NCBI RefSeq assembly: GCF_023227905.1
Contig: NZ_JALOCF010000006.1
Coordinates: 62,001 to 126,000 of the forward strand
Direction: 5' to 3'
DNA from: Methylobacter sp.
GTDB taxonomy: Bacteria > Pseudomonadota > Gammaproteobacteria > Methylococcales > Methylomonadaceae
DNA length: 64,000 bases
The notes beneath the pieces were generated by a model. It searched no databases. It was not told the origin of the DNA and saw only the letters and a list, made by a program, of their open reading frames with translations. The translations under genes and the position numbers were made by a program. The stretch's first letter is position 1. Each line of letters opens with the position of its first letter. Below, one piece after another: positions 1-8,657 of the stretch.

Positions 1-16
1 TCCAGTTTTCGTTCAT
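1..16 (-). CDS. 5' end of a gene leaving the left edge (partial)
   Basis: On the minus strand an ATG at 16-14 reads MNENW before the window ends. It is preceded by a good Shine-Dalgarno (ACGAGGAT at about 24-31), the same leader seen before other genes here (19038, 34865). Only five codons are visible, so no product can be named. It would be divergent from the FAH-family gene at 135. Confidence 0.4.
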
Positions 17-134
17 TTTATGATCCTCGTGAATTAAAAAAATTATTAATTATATCTTCTTTTTACGCAAACTCTTATGTTTACGCTTGGGTTTATAATA
101 GCTGCACTTGAAATTATACGGATAAGCTTAACTC

Positions 135-1010
135 ATGAAACTGGTAACCTTCATTCATAATGATAAAACCCGTGTAGGCGCTGTCGTTGATGGCTTTGTT
201 GTTGACGGCAAAAATAATACTAAAATCCCGGAAACCATGCTTGAATTTCTAAGCGCAGGTGCCGCCGCGTTAGATGCGATGCAGCGACAAATCGACAGCG
301 GCGAAGGCCGTATCGCTCTGGATCAGGTCAAGCTGTTGGCGCCGGTGCCAAGACCCGGTAAATATCTGGCCATCAGTCTGAATTATAACGATCATATCGA
401 AGAAACCGGCCTGGATAAGCCGGAATATCCCAGTTTTTTCACCAAGCAGGGCACCTGTGTGATCGGACACAGCGATGCGATTCATCGGCCGAAAGTTTCC
501 GATAAGTTGGATTATGAAGGCGAGCTGGCTTTTGTTATCGGCACGCGCTGTCGCCATGTGCCTGTCGACAAAGCTCATCAAGTCATTGCCGGATTTACCA
601 TTGCCAATGATGTTTCGGTGCGTGACTGGCAGTTTCGTTCGCCGACTTTTACCTTGGGTAAATCATTCGATACCCACGGCCCGTTAGGGCCTTGGCTGGT
701 GACCAGCGATGAAATCGGCGATCCGCATAATCTGGACCTTAAAACCTGGATTGATGATGAGCTGCGGCAAAACTCCAATACCCGCAATATGATCTTTAAC
801 TGCTATGAAATGATCGCCTATTTGTCGCAAGCGATGACGCTGGAGCCGGGAGACGTTATTGCCACAGGCACGCCTGCCGGGGTCGGCGTAAAAATGAAGC
901 CGCGCGGCTACATGTTGCCGGGACAAATTGCCCGGATTGAGATTGAGGGTATTGGGACGCTGGTTAATCCGGTTATTGATGAGCCGGATAATTGGCTACG
1001 TATGAACTGA
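135..1010 (+). CDS. Fumarylacetoacetate hydrolase (FAH) family protein
   Basis: A 291-residue protein of the FAH fold, the family of metal-dependent hydrolases, isomerases and decarboxylases acting on 2-oxo or beta-diketo acids (fumarylpyruvate hydrolase, HpcE-like, oxaloacetate decarboxylase). A short N-terminal domain is followed by the catalytic core opening at about residue 75 (PGKYLAISLNY). The metal-binding acidic cluster is visible in DYEGELAFVIG and ANDVSVRDWQ, and the late GDVIATGTPAGVG motif is intact. Length fits the 280-300 residue subgroup. It stands alone, with no aromatic catabolic genes around it, so the substrate cannot be read from context. The family call is firm, the reaction is not. 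Confidence 0.9.
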   Translation: MKLVTFIHNDKTRVGAVVDGFVVDGKNNTKIPETMLEFLSAGAAALDAMQRQIDSGEGRIALDQVKLLAPVPRPGKYLAISLNYNDHIEETGLDKPEYPSFFTKQGTCVIGHSDAIHRPKVSDKLDYEGELAFVIGTRCRHVPVDKAHQVIAGFTIANDVSVRDWQFRSPTFTLGKSFDTHGPLGPWLVTSDEIGDPHNLDLKTWIDDELRQNSNTRNMIFNCYEMIAYLSQAMTLEPGDVIATGTPAGVGVKMKPRGYMLPGQIARIEIEGIGTLVNPVIDEPDNWLRMN

Positions 1011-1096
1011 TGTATTGCAAAGTCACCACGAATAGCGCGATACGAAGAAAATATACAAAACTGCGTACTGTTCGTGGCGAAAATTGTAGCTGTGCC

Positions 1097-2692
1097 TCAA
1101 GCGCTTTTCTTGATGGTAAAAAAGCTTAATTTGCTGAGATTCTTTTTAACCGCCGCTCTGGTCGGCAAGGTAAATATAACGGTTACTTTCAAGCCGCCAA
1201 ATTCGGATTCATCCAGCACAAGCTCGGCATCGTGTATCGTTGCAATGCGTTGCACGATGGAAAAACCCAGGCCGGTGCCCTGCGCTTTATTGGCGGTTTC
1301 GACGCAACGATGAAACCGCTTTAGCGAGTTTTCATATTGATCCGGCGCGATGCCCGGTCCCGAATCTTCAACGCACAGCCGCAACTGGTGTTCGGTTCCT
1401 ATCAGGCTGACCCGGATCATGCCTTGAGCCGGGGTATATTTGATGGCGTTGTCGATAATGTTCCTGATCAGGATATTGATCAGCAGGGTGTTCGCTACGA
1501 TGGGCACTGCATTGATTTCATCGTATTCCATGTGAATCCGTTTTTTATGCGCTTCGGGGTCGAGTTCGGCAATGGTTCGCGGCACTTCACGGCTAAGCAC
1601 CGTCATTTCTTTGGCTAAATACTCGGTGCCGGATTCAATGCGTGAGAAGGTCAGCAATTGCTGCACCATGTAGGTCATGCGGTTGACGGCTTGCTCGATT
1701 CGCTTGAGCGCCTGATGACGGACGGTTTCGTCGCGGGTGCGCATGGCAACCTGGGCCTGGGTCAGCAGTCCGGCCAAGGGCGTTCTTAATTCGTGCGAGG
1801 CATCGGCGGTAAACCGGCGCTCATGTTCAAAGGCCTGCTCAAGCTGGGCAAACAGATTGTTGATCTCATTGACGACCGGGATAATTTCCTTGGGCAGTTT
1901 TTTGCTGGATAGCGGTTTGAGAAAACTGGCTTCCCGCCTGGATAGGGCTATTTCCAAACGATTAAGCGGCTTTAAGGCATGCCCGACAATAATCCAGATA
2001 ACGATGCCTAAAATCGGTAAGCCCACCAGAAATTGCGTCACCAATTGCGTTGATATTTCATCGGTTAATTCGGCGCGGATTTCTTCTTTTTGGCCGACAT
2101 GAATCACATATTCGCCGTTTGAGCTGGAAATACTGAACACATGCCACACGTGTTTATCGATATTGGTTTCACTGAAGCCGTTAGTCGCCGAAGAAAACGC
2201 AAACGTTGGCGCGCTTTCCGAGCGCAACAGCAAGCCGTCATTTTTGGACCACAGCTGGAAAGCGACTTTTCTTTCATACTTATGGCCTAAAGCGTTGGCT
2301 TCCAGAAGCCCGTCGAATACATCCCATAACTGATCGTCGATATTTTTCTTGCTGAATCCATGCACCGCAAACTCAGGCGATTTTTCCGAACGCAGTAACA
2401 AGCTGTCTCCTTTAGTCCAGAGCTGAAAAGCGCTTTTATTTTTACGCCCGGTATAAGGATGCAACTGGCTATCGGTCTGTGTTTGCGCCCAGTGCTTGGA
2501 CAGTGAACCTTCCCGGACCAGGCTTTCCACAAACACATGCAGTACTTTGGCCGACTGCGCCAATTCGGCATCAAACAGGCTGGCGACTTCGTCGCGGGTG
2601 ACCTTGTAACTCATATAGGCCGTCACTCCCCAGATCAACATGGAGGCGGAGAGCAGGCCAAACAGCAACAGTTGGCGTAGCGAATAGTTCAT
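1097..2692 (-). CDS. QseC-like sensor histidine kinase with duplicated sensor segment
   Basis: Inner-membrane histidine kinase of 531 residues. The first membrane segment lies at about 8-28, a periplasmic sensor at 30-215, the second membrane segment at about 219-237, then a HAMP-like linker. The HisKA box is ASHELRTPLAG with phospho-acceptor His300, followed by an HATPase with N box (NIIDNAIKYTP) and G boxes (DSGPGIAP, GTGLGFSIV). The sensor region contains two similar blocks, residues 88-127 and 144-185, both running AFQLW...LLLRSE...GFS..NID...W.VF. Relatives of the QseC/PmrB group are about 450-470 residues, so the extra length matches this duplication. It follows the response-regulator gene at 2871 after 178 bp holding an inverted repeat. 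The ligand is unknown. Confidence 0.9.
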   Translation of the reverse strand: MNYSLRQLLLFGLLSASMLIWGVTAYMSYKVTRDEVASLFDAELAQSAKVLHVFVESLVREGSLSKHWAQTQTDSQLHPYTGRKNKSAFQLWTKGDSLLLRSEKSPEFAVHGFSKKNIDDQLWDVFDGLLEANALGHKYERKVAFQLWSKNDGLLLRSESAPTFAFSSATNGFSETNIDKHVWHVFSISSSNGEYVIHVGQKEEIRAELTDEISTQLVTQFLVGLPILGIVIWIIVGHALKPLNRLEIALSRREASFLKPLSSKKLPKEIIPVVNEINNLFAQLEQAFEHERRFTADASHELRTPLAGLLTQAQVAMRTRDETVRHQALKRIEQAVNRMTYMVQQLLTFSRIESGTEYLAKEMTVLSREVPRTIAELDPEAHKKRIHMEYDEINAVPIVANTLLINILIRNIIDNAIKYTPAQGMIRVSLIGTEHQLRLCVEDSGPGIAPDQYENSLKRFHRCVETANKAQGTGLGFSIVQRIATIHDAELVLDESEFGGLKVTVIFTLPTRAAVKKNLSKLSFFTIKKSA

Positions 2693-2767
2693 TAATTCTC
2701 GGTGGTGACTTTGGCAGTTAGGGAAATGGAACGTGGATTAGATTGGTAAGCACTGATAAGGCACAAG

Positions 2768-2840
2768 ACGAAAGGCGAAAGGCAAAGGGCGCGAAGGACG
2801 ACAAGTGTTTTTTGCCCTTTGTCCTTTGCCTTTCGCCTTC
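2768..2840. repeat. Inverted repeat of GGCGAAAGGC type between regulator and kinase
   Basis: Left arm rich in GGCGAAAGGCAAAGGGC and right arm GCCCTTTGTCCTTTGCCTTTCGCC face each other imperfectly across about 20 bp. The element lies between the response-regulator stop and the kinase start, so the transcript could fold here and lower kinase expression. A similar sequence lies between ilvN and ilvC at 41381-41448. Confidence 0.6.
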
Positions 2841-2870
2841 TTTATCCGTGTTCCATTATTAAAGTTAATC

Positions 2871-3530
2871 CTAATCTTCATCAATGATATACCCCACACC
2901 CCTGACGGTGCGGATAATGGACGGGTCAAGCTTTTTTCTCAAATGGTGGATATGGACCTCGACGGTATTGCTTTCGACGTCCGAATCCCATGAGTACATG
3001 CTTTCTTCGAGGCGGGCGCGGGAAATAACCCGGCCGATATTGCTCATTAAAAAACTCAGTATCTCAAATTCTTTTTGCGACAGATCAATCTTTTCATCAT
3101 TCCAGGTAACCTGGCGCGAGGCCGGATCCAAAACAATACCTTTATATTCAATATTGGGAACGCTGCGGCCTTCGTTCCTTCTCGCCAATGCTCTTAACCG
3201 GGCGCACACTTCATCCAATTCAAACGGTTTGATCACAAAATCATCGGCACCGCTATCCAAGCCTATTACGCGATCAGGAATAGTATCCTTGGCGGTCAAG
3301 ACCATCACCGGCGTTTCGTCTTTACGCCCTCGTAGCGCTTTCAATATGTCCAGGCCTTCCATGTCCGGCAAGTTCAGGTCCAGCACGACCAGCTCATAGG
3401 TATTGGTTTTTAGAGCCTCGTCGGCAAGCTTGCCGTTGGTTAACCAGTCAACCGCATAACCTTCCATTTTTAAGCCTTCGACCAGCCCATCACCCAGTAT
3501 TTCATCATCTTCCACCAGTAATAGTCGCAT
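2871..3530 (-). CDS. OmpR/PhoB-family response regulator (QseB-like)
   Basis: A 219-residue regulator partnered with the kinase immediately downstream. The N-terminal receiver has the acidic pair D8-D9, phospho-acceptor Asp51 in VVLDLNLPDMEG, and the conserved T and K (MVLTAK, KPF). The C-terminal winged helix ends in the standard RGVGYIIDED. It binds DNA as a phosphorylation-driven dimer in related proteins. The gene starts 75 bp from the divergent HemW-type gene. AT-rich sequence between them probably holds both promoters. Targets cannot be inferred. Confidence 0.92.
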   Translation of the reverse strand: MRLLLVEDDEILGDGLVEGLKMEGYAVDWLTNGKLADEALKTNTYELVVLDLNLPDMEGLDILKALRGRKDETPVMVLTAKDTIPDRVIGLDSGADDFVIKPFELDEVCARLRALARRNEGRSVPNIEYKGIVLDPASRQVTWNDEKIDLSQKEFEILSFLMSNIGRVISRARLEESMYSWDSDVESNTVEVHIHHLRKKLDPSIIRTVRGVGYIIDED

Positions 3531-3689
3531 ATGTTCTCGCTTTAAAGTAGTTAGTTATCAACAAATGGCTATAAGCGTAATTAAGCAAAATTAAGTTCCA
3601 CTTAAGTGGCTGATCGCCATGGAGTCTTATTAATCAGAGGCTCACGTGTTAAACTGACGCCTATTTTAAACTATATAGCAAAAAATCTC

Positions 3690-4823
3690 TTGCCGCCGCT
3701 TAGCCTCTATATCCATATCCCCTGGTGTATTAAAAAATGCCCTTATTGCGATTTTAATTCGCATGCGGCTAAATCGGAACTGCCTGAATCGGCCTATATA
3801 ACGGCATTGCTCAATGATTTAGCTCTCGACATACAGCGCTATGATATCAACAGGCCGATACACAGCATTTTTATCGGCGGCGGCACGCCCAGTTTATTTT
3901 CGCCGGAAGCGATTAACCGGCTATTGCGCGGCATAAAGCAACAGTTGGAGCTTGAAGAGGGGGCGGAAATCACTCTCGAAGCTAATCCGGGCACTTTTGA
4001 AAGCCATAAATTTGCCGAGTTCAGGGCGCTGGGCATTAACCGCTTATCGATCGGCATCCAAACTTTTAACGACTCGTTATTAAAACAGCTGGGCCGCGTT
4101 CATTCGGCGCAGGAAGCCATGCGTGCCGCCGAGATCGCCCATCAGTCGGGTTTTGAAAACTTCAATCTGGACTTAATGTTCGGCTTGCCGGGCGCAGCTC
4201 CCGAAAACAGCAAAACGGATATAGAAACGGCGATTAGCCTCAAGCCCACCCATATTTCCTTTTACCAGCTAACGTTGGAGCCTAATACCTGGTTTCATAA
4301 GTTTCCGCCCAAGCTGCCTGATGACGAAACCATCTTCCGAACGCAGAAAGAGTGTCAGCGGATATTGGCGGATCATGATTATCAGCAATATGAGGTCTCG
4401 GCCTACAGTAAACAAGGCATGCAATGCCGGCATAATGTCAATTATTGGCAATTCGGCGATTATTTGGGCATAGGCGCGGGGGCTCATGGGAAAATCTCCC
4501 AAATTCTGCCGCAATCGATTATTCGAACTTTTAAACCCAGAAGTCCGGAACAGTATTTAAGCGATACGCATCAAAACGGCGGGTCCGAGGCTATTGCTGT
4601 AGCCGAATTGCCTTTGGAATTTATCATGAACCATTTGCGGCTGAAGCAGGGTTTTAGTCAGGAAGCCTATCAAGCGGCGACAGGTCTTGCTCCCGCTACG
4701 CTGGAGCCGGCTTTATCCGCTTGCGTGCAACAAAACTTGCTGATACGGCAAAACAATCACTACTATTGCTCAGAACAAGGCTGGAACTTTCTGGACAATA
4801 TTTTAGAAAATTTCATCCCTTAA
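3690..4823 (+). CDS. hemW: Radical SAM heme chaperone HemW-like protein
   Basis: Radical SAM protein related to oxygen-independent coproporphyrinogen oxidase. Members of this subgroup (HemW, YggW) bind heme rather than acting as the oxidase. The [4Fe-4S]/SAM motif is CIKKCPYC, followed by GGGTPSLF and EANPGT. The start is uncertain. Homologues begin just before LPPLSLYIHIPWC, which here would mean a TTG codon at 3690. The frame also opens upstream at a GTG (3606), giving 405 residues with an unusual leader. The stop is 24 bp before pyrE, so the two are likely cotranscribed. Confidence 0.85.
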   Translation: MPPLSLYIHIPWCIKKCPYCDFNSHAAKSELPESAYITALLNDLALDIQRYDINRPIHSIFIGGGTPSLFSPEAINRLLRGIKQQLELEEGAEITLEANPGTFESHKFAEFRALGINRLSIGIQTFNDSLLKQLGRVHSAQEAMRAAEIAHQSGFENFNLDLMFGLPGAAPENSKTDIETAISLKPTHISFYQLTLEPNTWFHKFPPKLPDDETIFRTQKECQRILADHDYQQYEVSAYSKQGMQCRHNVNYWQFGDYLGIGAGAHGKISQILPQSIIRTFKPRSPEQYLSDTHQNGGSEAIAVAELPLEFIMNHLRLKQGFSQEAYQAATGLAPATLEPALSACVQQNLLIRQNNHYYCSEQGWNFLDNILENFIP

Positions 4824-4847
4824 TAAATCAACTATTTAGAATTTATC

Positions 4848-5486
4848 ATGCTTGATTATCAAAAAGACTTTATTTCCTACGCGTTGGATTGCGGTGTTCT
4901 CAGATTCGGCGAATTTCAATTGAAATCGGGCCGCACCAGTCCTTATTTCTTTAATACCGGTTTGTTCAATACCGGCGCCCAGCTTGGTAAACTGGGAGAG
5001 TTTTATGCGCAGGCATTGATTCAATCCGATATTAAGCCGGATATTCTTTACGGCCCTGCGTACAAAGGTATCCCGCTGGTCAGTGCGACATCGATTGCTT
5101 ATGCCCGGTTAACCGGTGAGGATATCCCTTTCGCCTTCAACCGCAAAGAAGCTAAAGATCATGGCGAGGGCGGCAGCCTGGTGGGTACGCCGCTGCAAGG
5201 CAAGGTGCTCATCCTTGATGACGTGATTACTGCCGGGACTTCAGTCAGGGAGTCGGTTGAGATCATAAAAAATGCCCACGCAATGCCTGCTGGCGTTTTA
5301 ATTGCGCTGGATAGACAAGAAAAAGGCCAAAATGACGTTTCTGCTATTTCGGAAGTTGAAGATCAATTCGCAATGCCTGTGATTGCCATCATTACCCTGG
5401 CGAATATTATTGAATATTTAACGGCCGACGGCAGCGAGCAGCTTAACGCGATAAAAGAATATCAACGTCTTTACGGTATTAAATAA
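4848..5486 (+). CDS. pyrE: Orotate phosphoribosyltransferase
   Basis: Transfers the phosphoribosyl group of PRPP to orotate to give OMP, the fifth step of pyrimidine synthesis, in the cytosol. At 212 residues it has the family's normal length. The PRPP-binding loop is clear ([13 protein letters not shown]) and the [11 protein letters not shown] segment near residue 29 is typical. It follows the HemW-type gene closely on the same strand, and a perfect hairpin lies 55 bp after its stop. Confidence 0.95.
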   Translation: MLDYQKDFISYALDCGVLRFGEFQLKSGRTSPYFFNTGLFNTGAQLGKLGEFYAQALIQSDIKPDILYGPAYKGIPLVSATSIAYARLTGEDIPFAFNRKEAKDHGEGGSLVGTPLQGKVLILDDVITAGTSVRESVEIIKNAHAMPAGVLIALDRQEKGQNDVSAISEVEDQFAMPVIAIITLANIIEYLTADGSEQLNAIKEYQRLYGIK

Positions 5487-5540
5487 ATGCGCAAGCTTAG
5501 CTAAGAACAAATTATCTTGCTTAACAATGCCGTAAAATTC

Positions 5541-5575
5541 AACCTTCTAAATCAATATAATTGATTTAGAAGGTT
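5541..5575. terminator. Perfect 16-bp inverted repeat after pyrE
   Basis: Arms AACCTTCTAAATCAAT and its exact complement are separated by only three bases (ATA). The stem is AT-rich and lacks a long T run, so it may end pyrE transcripts weakly or be an operator-like palindrome. From here to 5787 there is no convincing gene. A plus-strand open stretch at 5582-5701 would encode a short hydrophobic peptide (TPVLLAFKVSFVIC), possibly a decayed membrane-protein fragment. Confidence 0.5.
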
Positions 5576-5787
5576 CTCTATGAATTGATAACCCCAGTAC
5601 TACTGGCTTTTAAAGTCAGTTTTGTAATATGCGCTGTCACTGGATGGCTGATCAAAGAGCTGAAGTTTTGCGGCCATCTCTATGCCAAGTTACAGGGCTG
5701 ATCTTCTACCAGCGAGAGTCTGAAGAAGTTTGTGCATGATGAGTGGGTATGCATCGACTCCGCTATTCTCCTGATACTTGCCCGTTA

Positions 5788-6534
5788 CTAAATACTCAAT
5801 GTATCCATCAAATCGATCATAAATTGCATTTCTTCATCATCGACTTTTTCCCATGCTTTAAAGCCCAGGCTCTCTAAAACACCCTGGCCTTTAGAGTCAT
5901 TATCCATTTCTATCAGGCATTTTTGAAACTCATCTCTCCTTTCCAGTAACTTGGGGCCGATCATTAAAGAATGATGGATGACACTGATTTGACTGCGGAC
6001 TAAAATTCTCAGTTGTTTTTTAATCATGTCGGACAAACCGTCAAAAGCTTCAGCCAGAAAAATACCGGCATCCGCTTCTCCGCGCAGTAAATGCTTTGCC
6101 ACAAGTACGTAAGTATCACAGGAAATCCCTTGCACATTACTCGTATCGAGATCACCGGGTTCCAGCATGATCATGCCCATCATTTTTACATCCGGATCAT
6201 CGGTAAAGGCCAGTTTGATGCCCGGTGCCAAACGCGCTACGTCATCTATAGGATTATTCGCATTGACTGCAATAATGGCTTCGTCGGAAGCGCCAGCCGG
6301 TTTGACCAGAGGTAGAAAACCTTTTTCTCTGACCAGCATCGCGGCATCGAAAGGGTTGGCATAAATCAGGCTGACCTTGTCGTTACGGATTGCCTCTCTT
6401 TGATCATTAAAATTATTGTACATTTCCAGATGGATCGAAACATCGGTTTGCCTCTGCAACCACGTATTAAAAATATACCAACCGGATAGATGGTCCGGAG
6501 TAAAGTCGGGGCTAACGGTAAAGATAAATGACAT
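5788..6534 (-). CDS. PhnD/SsuA-like substrate-binding domain protein without signal peptide
   Basis: A 248-residue protein resembling the periplasmic-binding-protein fold of PhnD-type phosphate/phosphonate binders: an N-terminal beta strand (FTVSPDFT), the YANPFDAAMLVREKG segment, and the second-lobe pattern GEADAGIFLAEAFD. It starts MSFIFTVSPD with no signal peptide or membrane segment, so it should remain in the cytosol, and no ABC transporter genes adjoin it. A good ribosome site (AAGGAG) supports the start. It is the last gene of the seven-gene GTPase/roadblock cluster, directly after the PAS gene (12 bp), suggesting a cytosolic ligand sensor. The ligand is unknown. Confidence 0.7.
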   Translation of the reverse strand: MSFIFTVSPDFTPDHLSGWYIFNTWLQRQTDVSIHLEMYNNFNDQREAIRNDKVSLIYANPFDAAMLVREKGFLPLVKPAGASDEAIIAVNANNPIDDVARLAPGIKLAFTDDPDVKMMGMIMLEPGDLDTSNVQGISCDTYVLVAKHLLRGEADAGIFLAEAFDGLSDMIKKQLRILVRSQISVIHHSLMIGPKLLERRDEFQKCLIEMDNDSKGQGVLESLGFKAWEKVDDEEMQFMIDLMDTLSI

Positions 6535-6546
6535 GGCGACTCCTTG

Positions 6547-7023
6547 TTAAAACATTGTCGGATACAACTGGATGCATTCTTCTACTTTAGTTCGGGAGGG
6601 TTTTCTTCGAACTGAGGTATAGCCCACTACGACACCTTTTCTTATATTGGGGATTACGGTCGCTTTGACCCAGTAATACCCTCCGTCTTTACGTAAATTT
6701 TTTACGAACCCCTGCCATTTTTCGCCTGTCTTTACTGTATCCCATAGATCTTTAAATGCGGCCGGCGGCATGTCCGGATGTCTTAATATTGAGTGAGGGG
6801 AGCCGATAAGCTCATCTTCCGTGTAGCCTGACATTTCTACAAACGATTGGTTGACATGGGTGATAACGCCGTCAGGATTTGTAGTAGAAACAATGAGCTT
6901 GCCGTCCGGGTAAGGTGTTTCAATCTCAGTGTATAAAATCTTGCGGCGCATTCCGCCGTACAAATCCAGCGTTACTTCTTTGTAATCGCCGATTATATGT
7001 TCCGGTTGCATATCGTTTATCAT
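6547..7023 (-). CDS. Aer-type PAS domain protein
   Basis: A 158-residue protein consisting essentially of one PAS domain. From about residue 45 it carries the signature of the aerotaxis receptor Aer: GVITHVNQSFVEMSGY, then RHPDMPPAAFKDLW, GEKWQGFVKN, RKDGGYYWVKA and GYTSVRRKPS. In Aer this domain binds FAD and reports redox state. No membrane segment, HAMP or methyl-accepting domain follows, so any output must pass to a partner protein. It sits 26 bp after the roadblock gene and 12 bp before the PhnD-like gene. FAD binding is inferred from family resemblance. Confidence 0.8.
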   Translation of the reverse strand: MINDMQPEHIIGDYKEVTLDLYGGMRRKILYTEIETPYPDGKLIVSTTNPDGVITHVNQSFVEMSGYTEDELIGSPHSILRHPDMPPAAFKDLWDTVKTGEKWQGFVKNLRKDGGYYWVKATVIPNIRKGVVVGYTSVRRKPSRTKVEECIQLYPTMF

Positions 7024-7049
7024 GTTGATCGCCTATATTTTGTATAGCA

Positions 7050-7412
7050 CTAGAGCATTTCGGAAATACTTTGAGCGGCTCTTTTGACATCCAAAAGGAT
7101 AAGTCCGAGCTTTGCATTCGGTTTTGCAAGAACAGTCAGTACCGCTTCGGTGCCGGCATAAGTCATCAAGACATAGCCTCTGTCGCCTTTAACTAAAACC
7201 TGTTCCAGCGTACCTCGTCCCAACTCATGAGCGGTCCGGTCGCCAAGTGAAAGCATGGCGGCACTCATCGCACCGACTCTATCCTCGTCCATATTTGCAG
7301 GCAATACGCTAGCCATCATCAAGCCATCGGTTGAAATCACTCCAGATGCTTCGATATCGGCTGAAGTGCCATTTAGTTCTGTTAACACTGAAGTTAGCAG
7401 GTCTGCTCGCAT
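7050..7412 (-). CDS. Roadblock/LC7 (MglB-like) protein
   Basis: A 120-residue single-domain roadblock/LC7 protein. The pattern LLTSVLTELNGTSADIEASGVISTDGLMMAS, then GAMSAAMLSLGDRTAHELG and the last strand KLGLILLDVKRAAQ, is classic. Such proteins dimerise and bind Ras-like GTPases. MglB is the GTPase-activating partner of the polarity switch MglA. A strong ribosome site (AAAGGAG) precedes the ATG. A MglA-like GTPase gene lies two genes upstream in the same operon and is the obvious partner. Confidence 0.85.
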   Translation of the reverse strand: MRADLLTSVLTELNGTSADIEASGVISTDGLMMASVLPANMDEDRVGAMSAAMLSLGDRTAHELGRGTLEQVLVKGDRGYVLMTYAGTEAVLTVLAKPNAKLGLILLDVKRAAQSISEML

Positions 7413-7463
7413 TACATTCTCCTTTTCTTGTTCTTAATCTATAACGGTTAACATCAATTCAAA

Positions 7464-8108
7464 TTATTTACGGTTTGCTGCATAGCGCCTACTTAACGCC
7501 CAAACCAGCTCGACGAACTCGGGTTGATTAAAATGCGGCACACCCAATATCGCTATAACAAAGCGGGTATCTCCTATCAGTAACGGCCAAAACCCGACTT
7601 GGCTGTTTCCTCCTGCATTGACTATTGCCCATGCGTGGCTGCCGATACCCAAGTTATTGAGTAACAAACCCGAACGGCGTTCATGGATGATTGCGATTTC
7701 TGCGCACAATGCCGATAACTCTTCAGCGACCTCATGCACAAACCCGTGGTTAGCCAGGTAGAATCCCTGGTTATCTGCCAGTAGCACTTTACCGTTCTCC
7801 GAGATTTTGCTCAGTAGAGTAGGCAGTAATTGCTCCAGCGTTCCGGCAGGTGATTCTATTTTTGTGTCCAGGCCTTGAACTAGTCCAAGCTTCTGACAGT
7901 GGTACAGTAACTCCAGGCATTTTTCAGCGTCATTGCCGTCAGTCAAATGCTGCAATTGTCCTACTGATAATTCGGGCGTTTCGGGCTGTTGAAAGAGAGC
8001 TCTAATAAATTGCCTAGGCTTGTCATTATCTTTCGACGACGCGGCATAATAAGCGCCCGCAGGAGTCGGATATAAATAAAGTCCATCGGCAAGCCGGTAA
8101 CCAGGCAT
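7464..8108 (-). CDS. Uncharacterised protein with probable second roadblock-like domain
   Basis: A 214-residue protein of no named family. Residues about 45-85 (LSVGQLQHLTDGNDAEKCLE) look like a small winged-helix or helical module. The region from about 88 (GTLEQLLPTLLSKIS...GKVLLADNQGFYLANHG) follows the helix-strand-DGF pattern of roadblock/LC7 domains and continues with matching strands to the end. It starts one base after the GTPase stop, with an SD (GGAGG) inside the GTPase 3' end, so it is translationally coupled. A heterodimer with the neighbouring roadblock protein on the GTPase is plausible but inferred. Confidence 0.6.
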   Translation of the reverse strand: MPGYRLADGLYLYPTPAGAYYAASSKDNDKPRQFIRALFQQPETPELSVGQLQHLTDGNDAEKCLELLYHCQKLGLVQGLDTKIESPAGTLEQLLPTLLSKISENGKVLLADNQGFYLANHGFVHEVAEELSALCAEIAIIHERRSGLLLNNLGIGSHAWAIVNAGGNSQVGFWPLLIGDTRFVIAILGVPHFNQPEFVELVWALSRRYAANRK

Positions 8109-8109
8109 A

Positions 8110-8646
8110 TCATTCCTCCATGACTGGGTCCAGCGAATAAAGCAGTGACTGAACGAGAATAGAAATATCGTTTTTCACTCGGGCATCAACCGCAAAAACC
8201 GGCCGATTTAACCCTATCTCTTTGAGTTTTATCTGGTAATCGGCGATAGTCGGTTTATCGCTCAGATCCATTTGGGTGACGCCTATTGCAACAGTGGTCT
8301 TGGAAATAAACTGTGAAAAAGAGTCCAGGAAGAATTTCATGTCGAGGAAAGGGTCGGCCCTGGTATTGTCCAGTAACAAAATCAGACCTATACCTCCCTC
8401 CGTCAGAATATCCCACATAAAGTTAAAACGCTCTTGCCCCGGCGTTCCATACAAATGCAATTTTTCGCCGCCGGGAAGATTCATAATGCCGTAATCCATA
8501 GCAACGGTGGTGGCAGACTTCCTGTCTTTTGCCATGTCACTGGCTGTAGCGTCGGTTTTAACCGGGGGAACATCGCTAATAGAATGAATAGCAGTGGTTT
8601 TCCCTGCGCCGACAGGGCCTGCAAAAATTATTTTATACTGACTCAT
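8110..8646 (-). CDS. Small Ras/MglA-like GTPase
   Basis: A 178-residue GTPase of the bacterial MglA/COG2229-type small G proteins. The P-loop GPVGAGKT spans residues 10-17, switch II is TPGQERF (residues 68-74, Ras has DTAGQE), and the base-recognition motif is TQMD (124-127) rather than NKxD, a variant seen in this bacterial group. There is no membrane anchor. In Myxococcus and Thermus, MglA with its roadblock partner MglB sets cell polarity for motility. Here the operon supplies one clear and one probable roadblock partner. Family placement is firm, cellular role inferred. Confidence 0.88.
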   Translation of the reverse strand: MSQYKIIFAGPVGAGKTTAIHSISDVPPVKTDATASDMAKDRKSATTVAMDYGIMNLPGGEKLHLYGTPGQERFNFMWDILTEGGIGLILLLDNTRADPFLDMKFFLDSFSQFISKTTVAIGVTQMDLSDKPTIADYQIKLKEIGLNRPVFAVDARVKNDISILVQSLLYSLDPVMEE

Positions 8647-8657
8647 GTGCTCTTCCG

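Noticed and set aside
1074..2102. Plus-strand frames across the kinase gene
   Set aside because: They are antisense shadows of the kinase, whose HisKA and HATPase motifs are clear.
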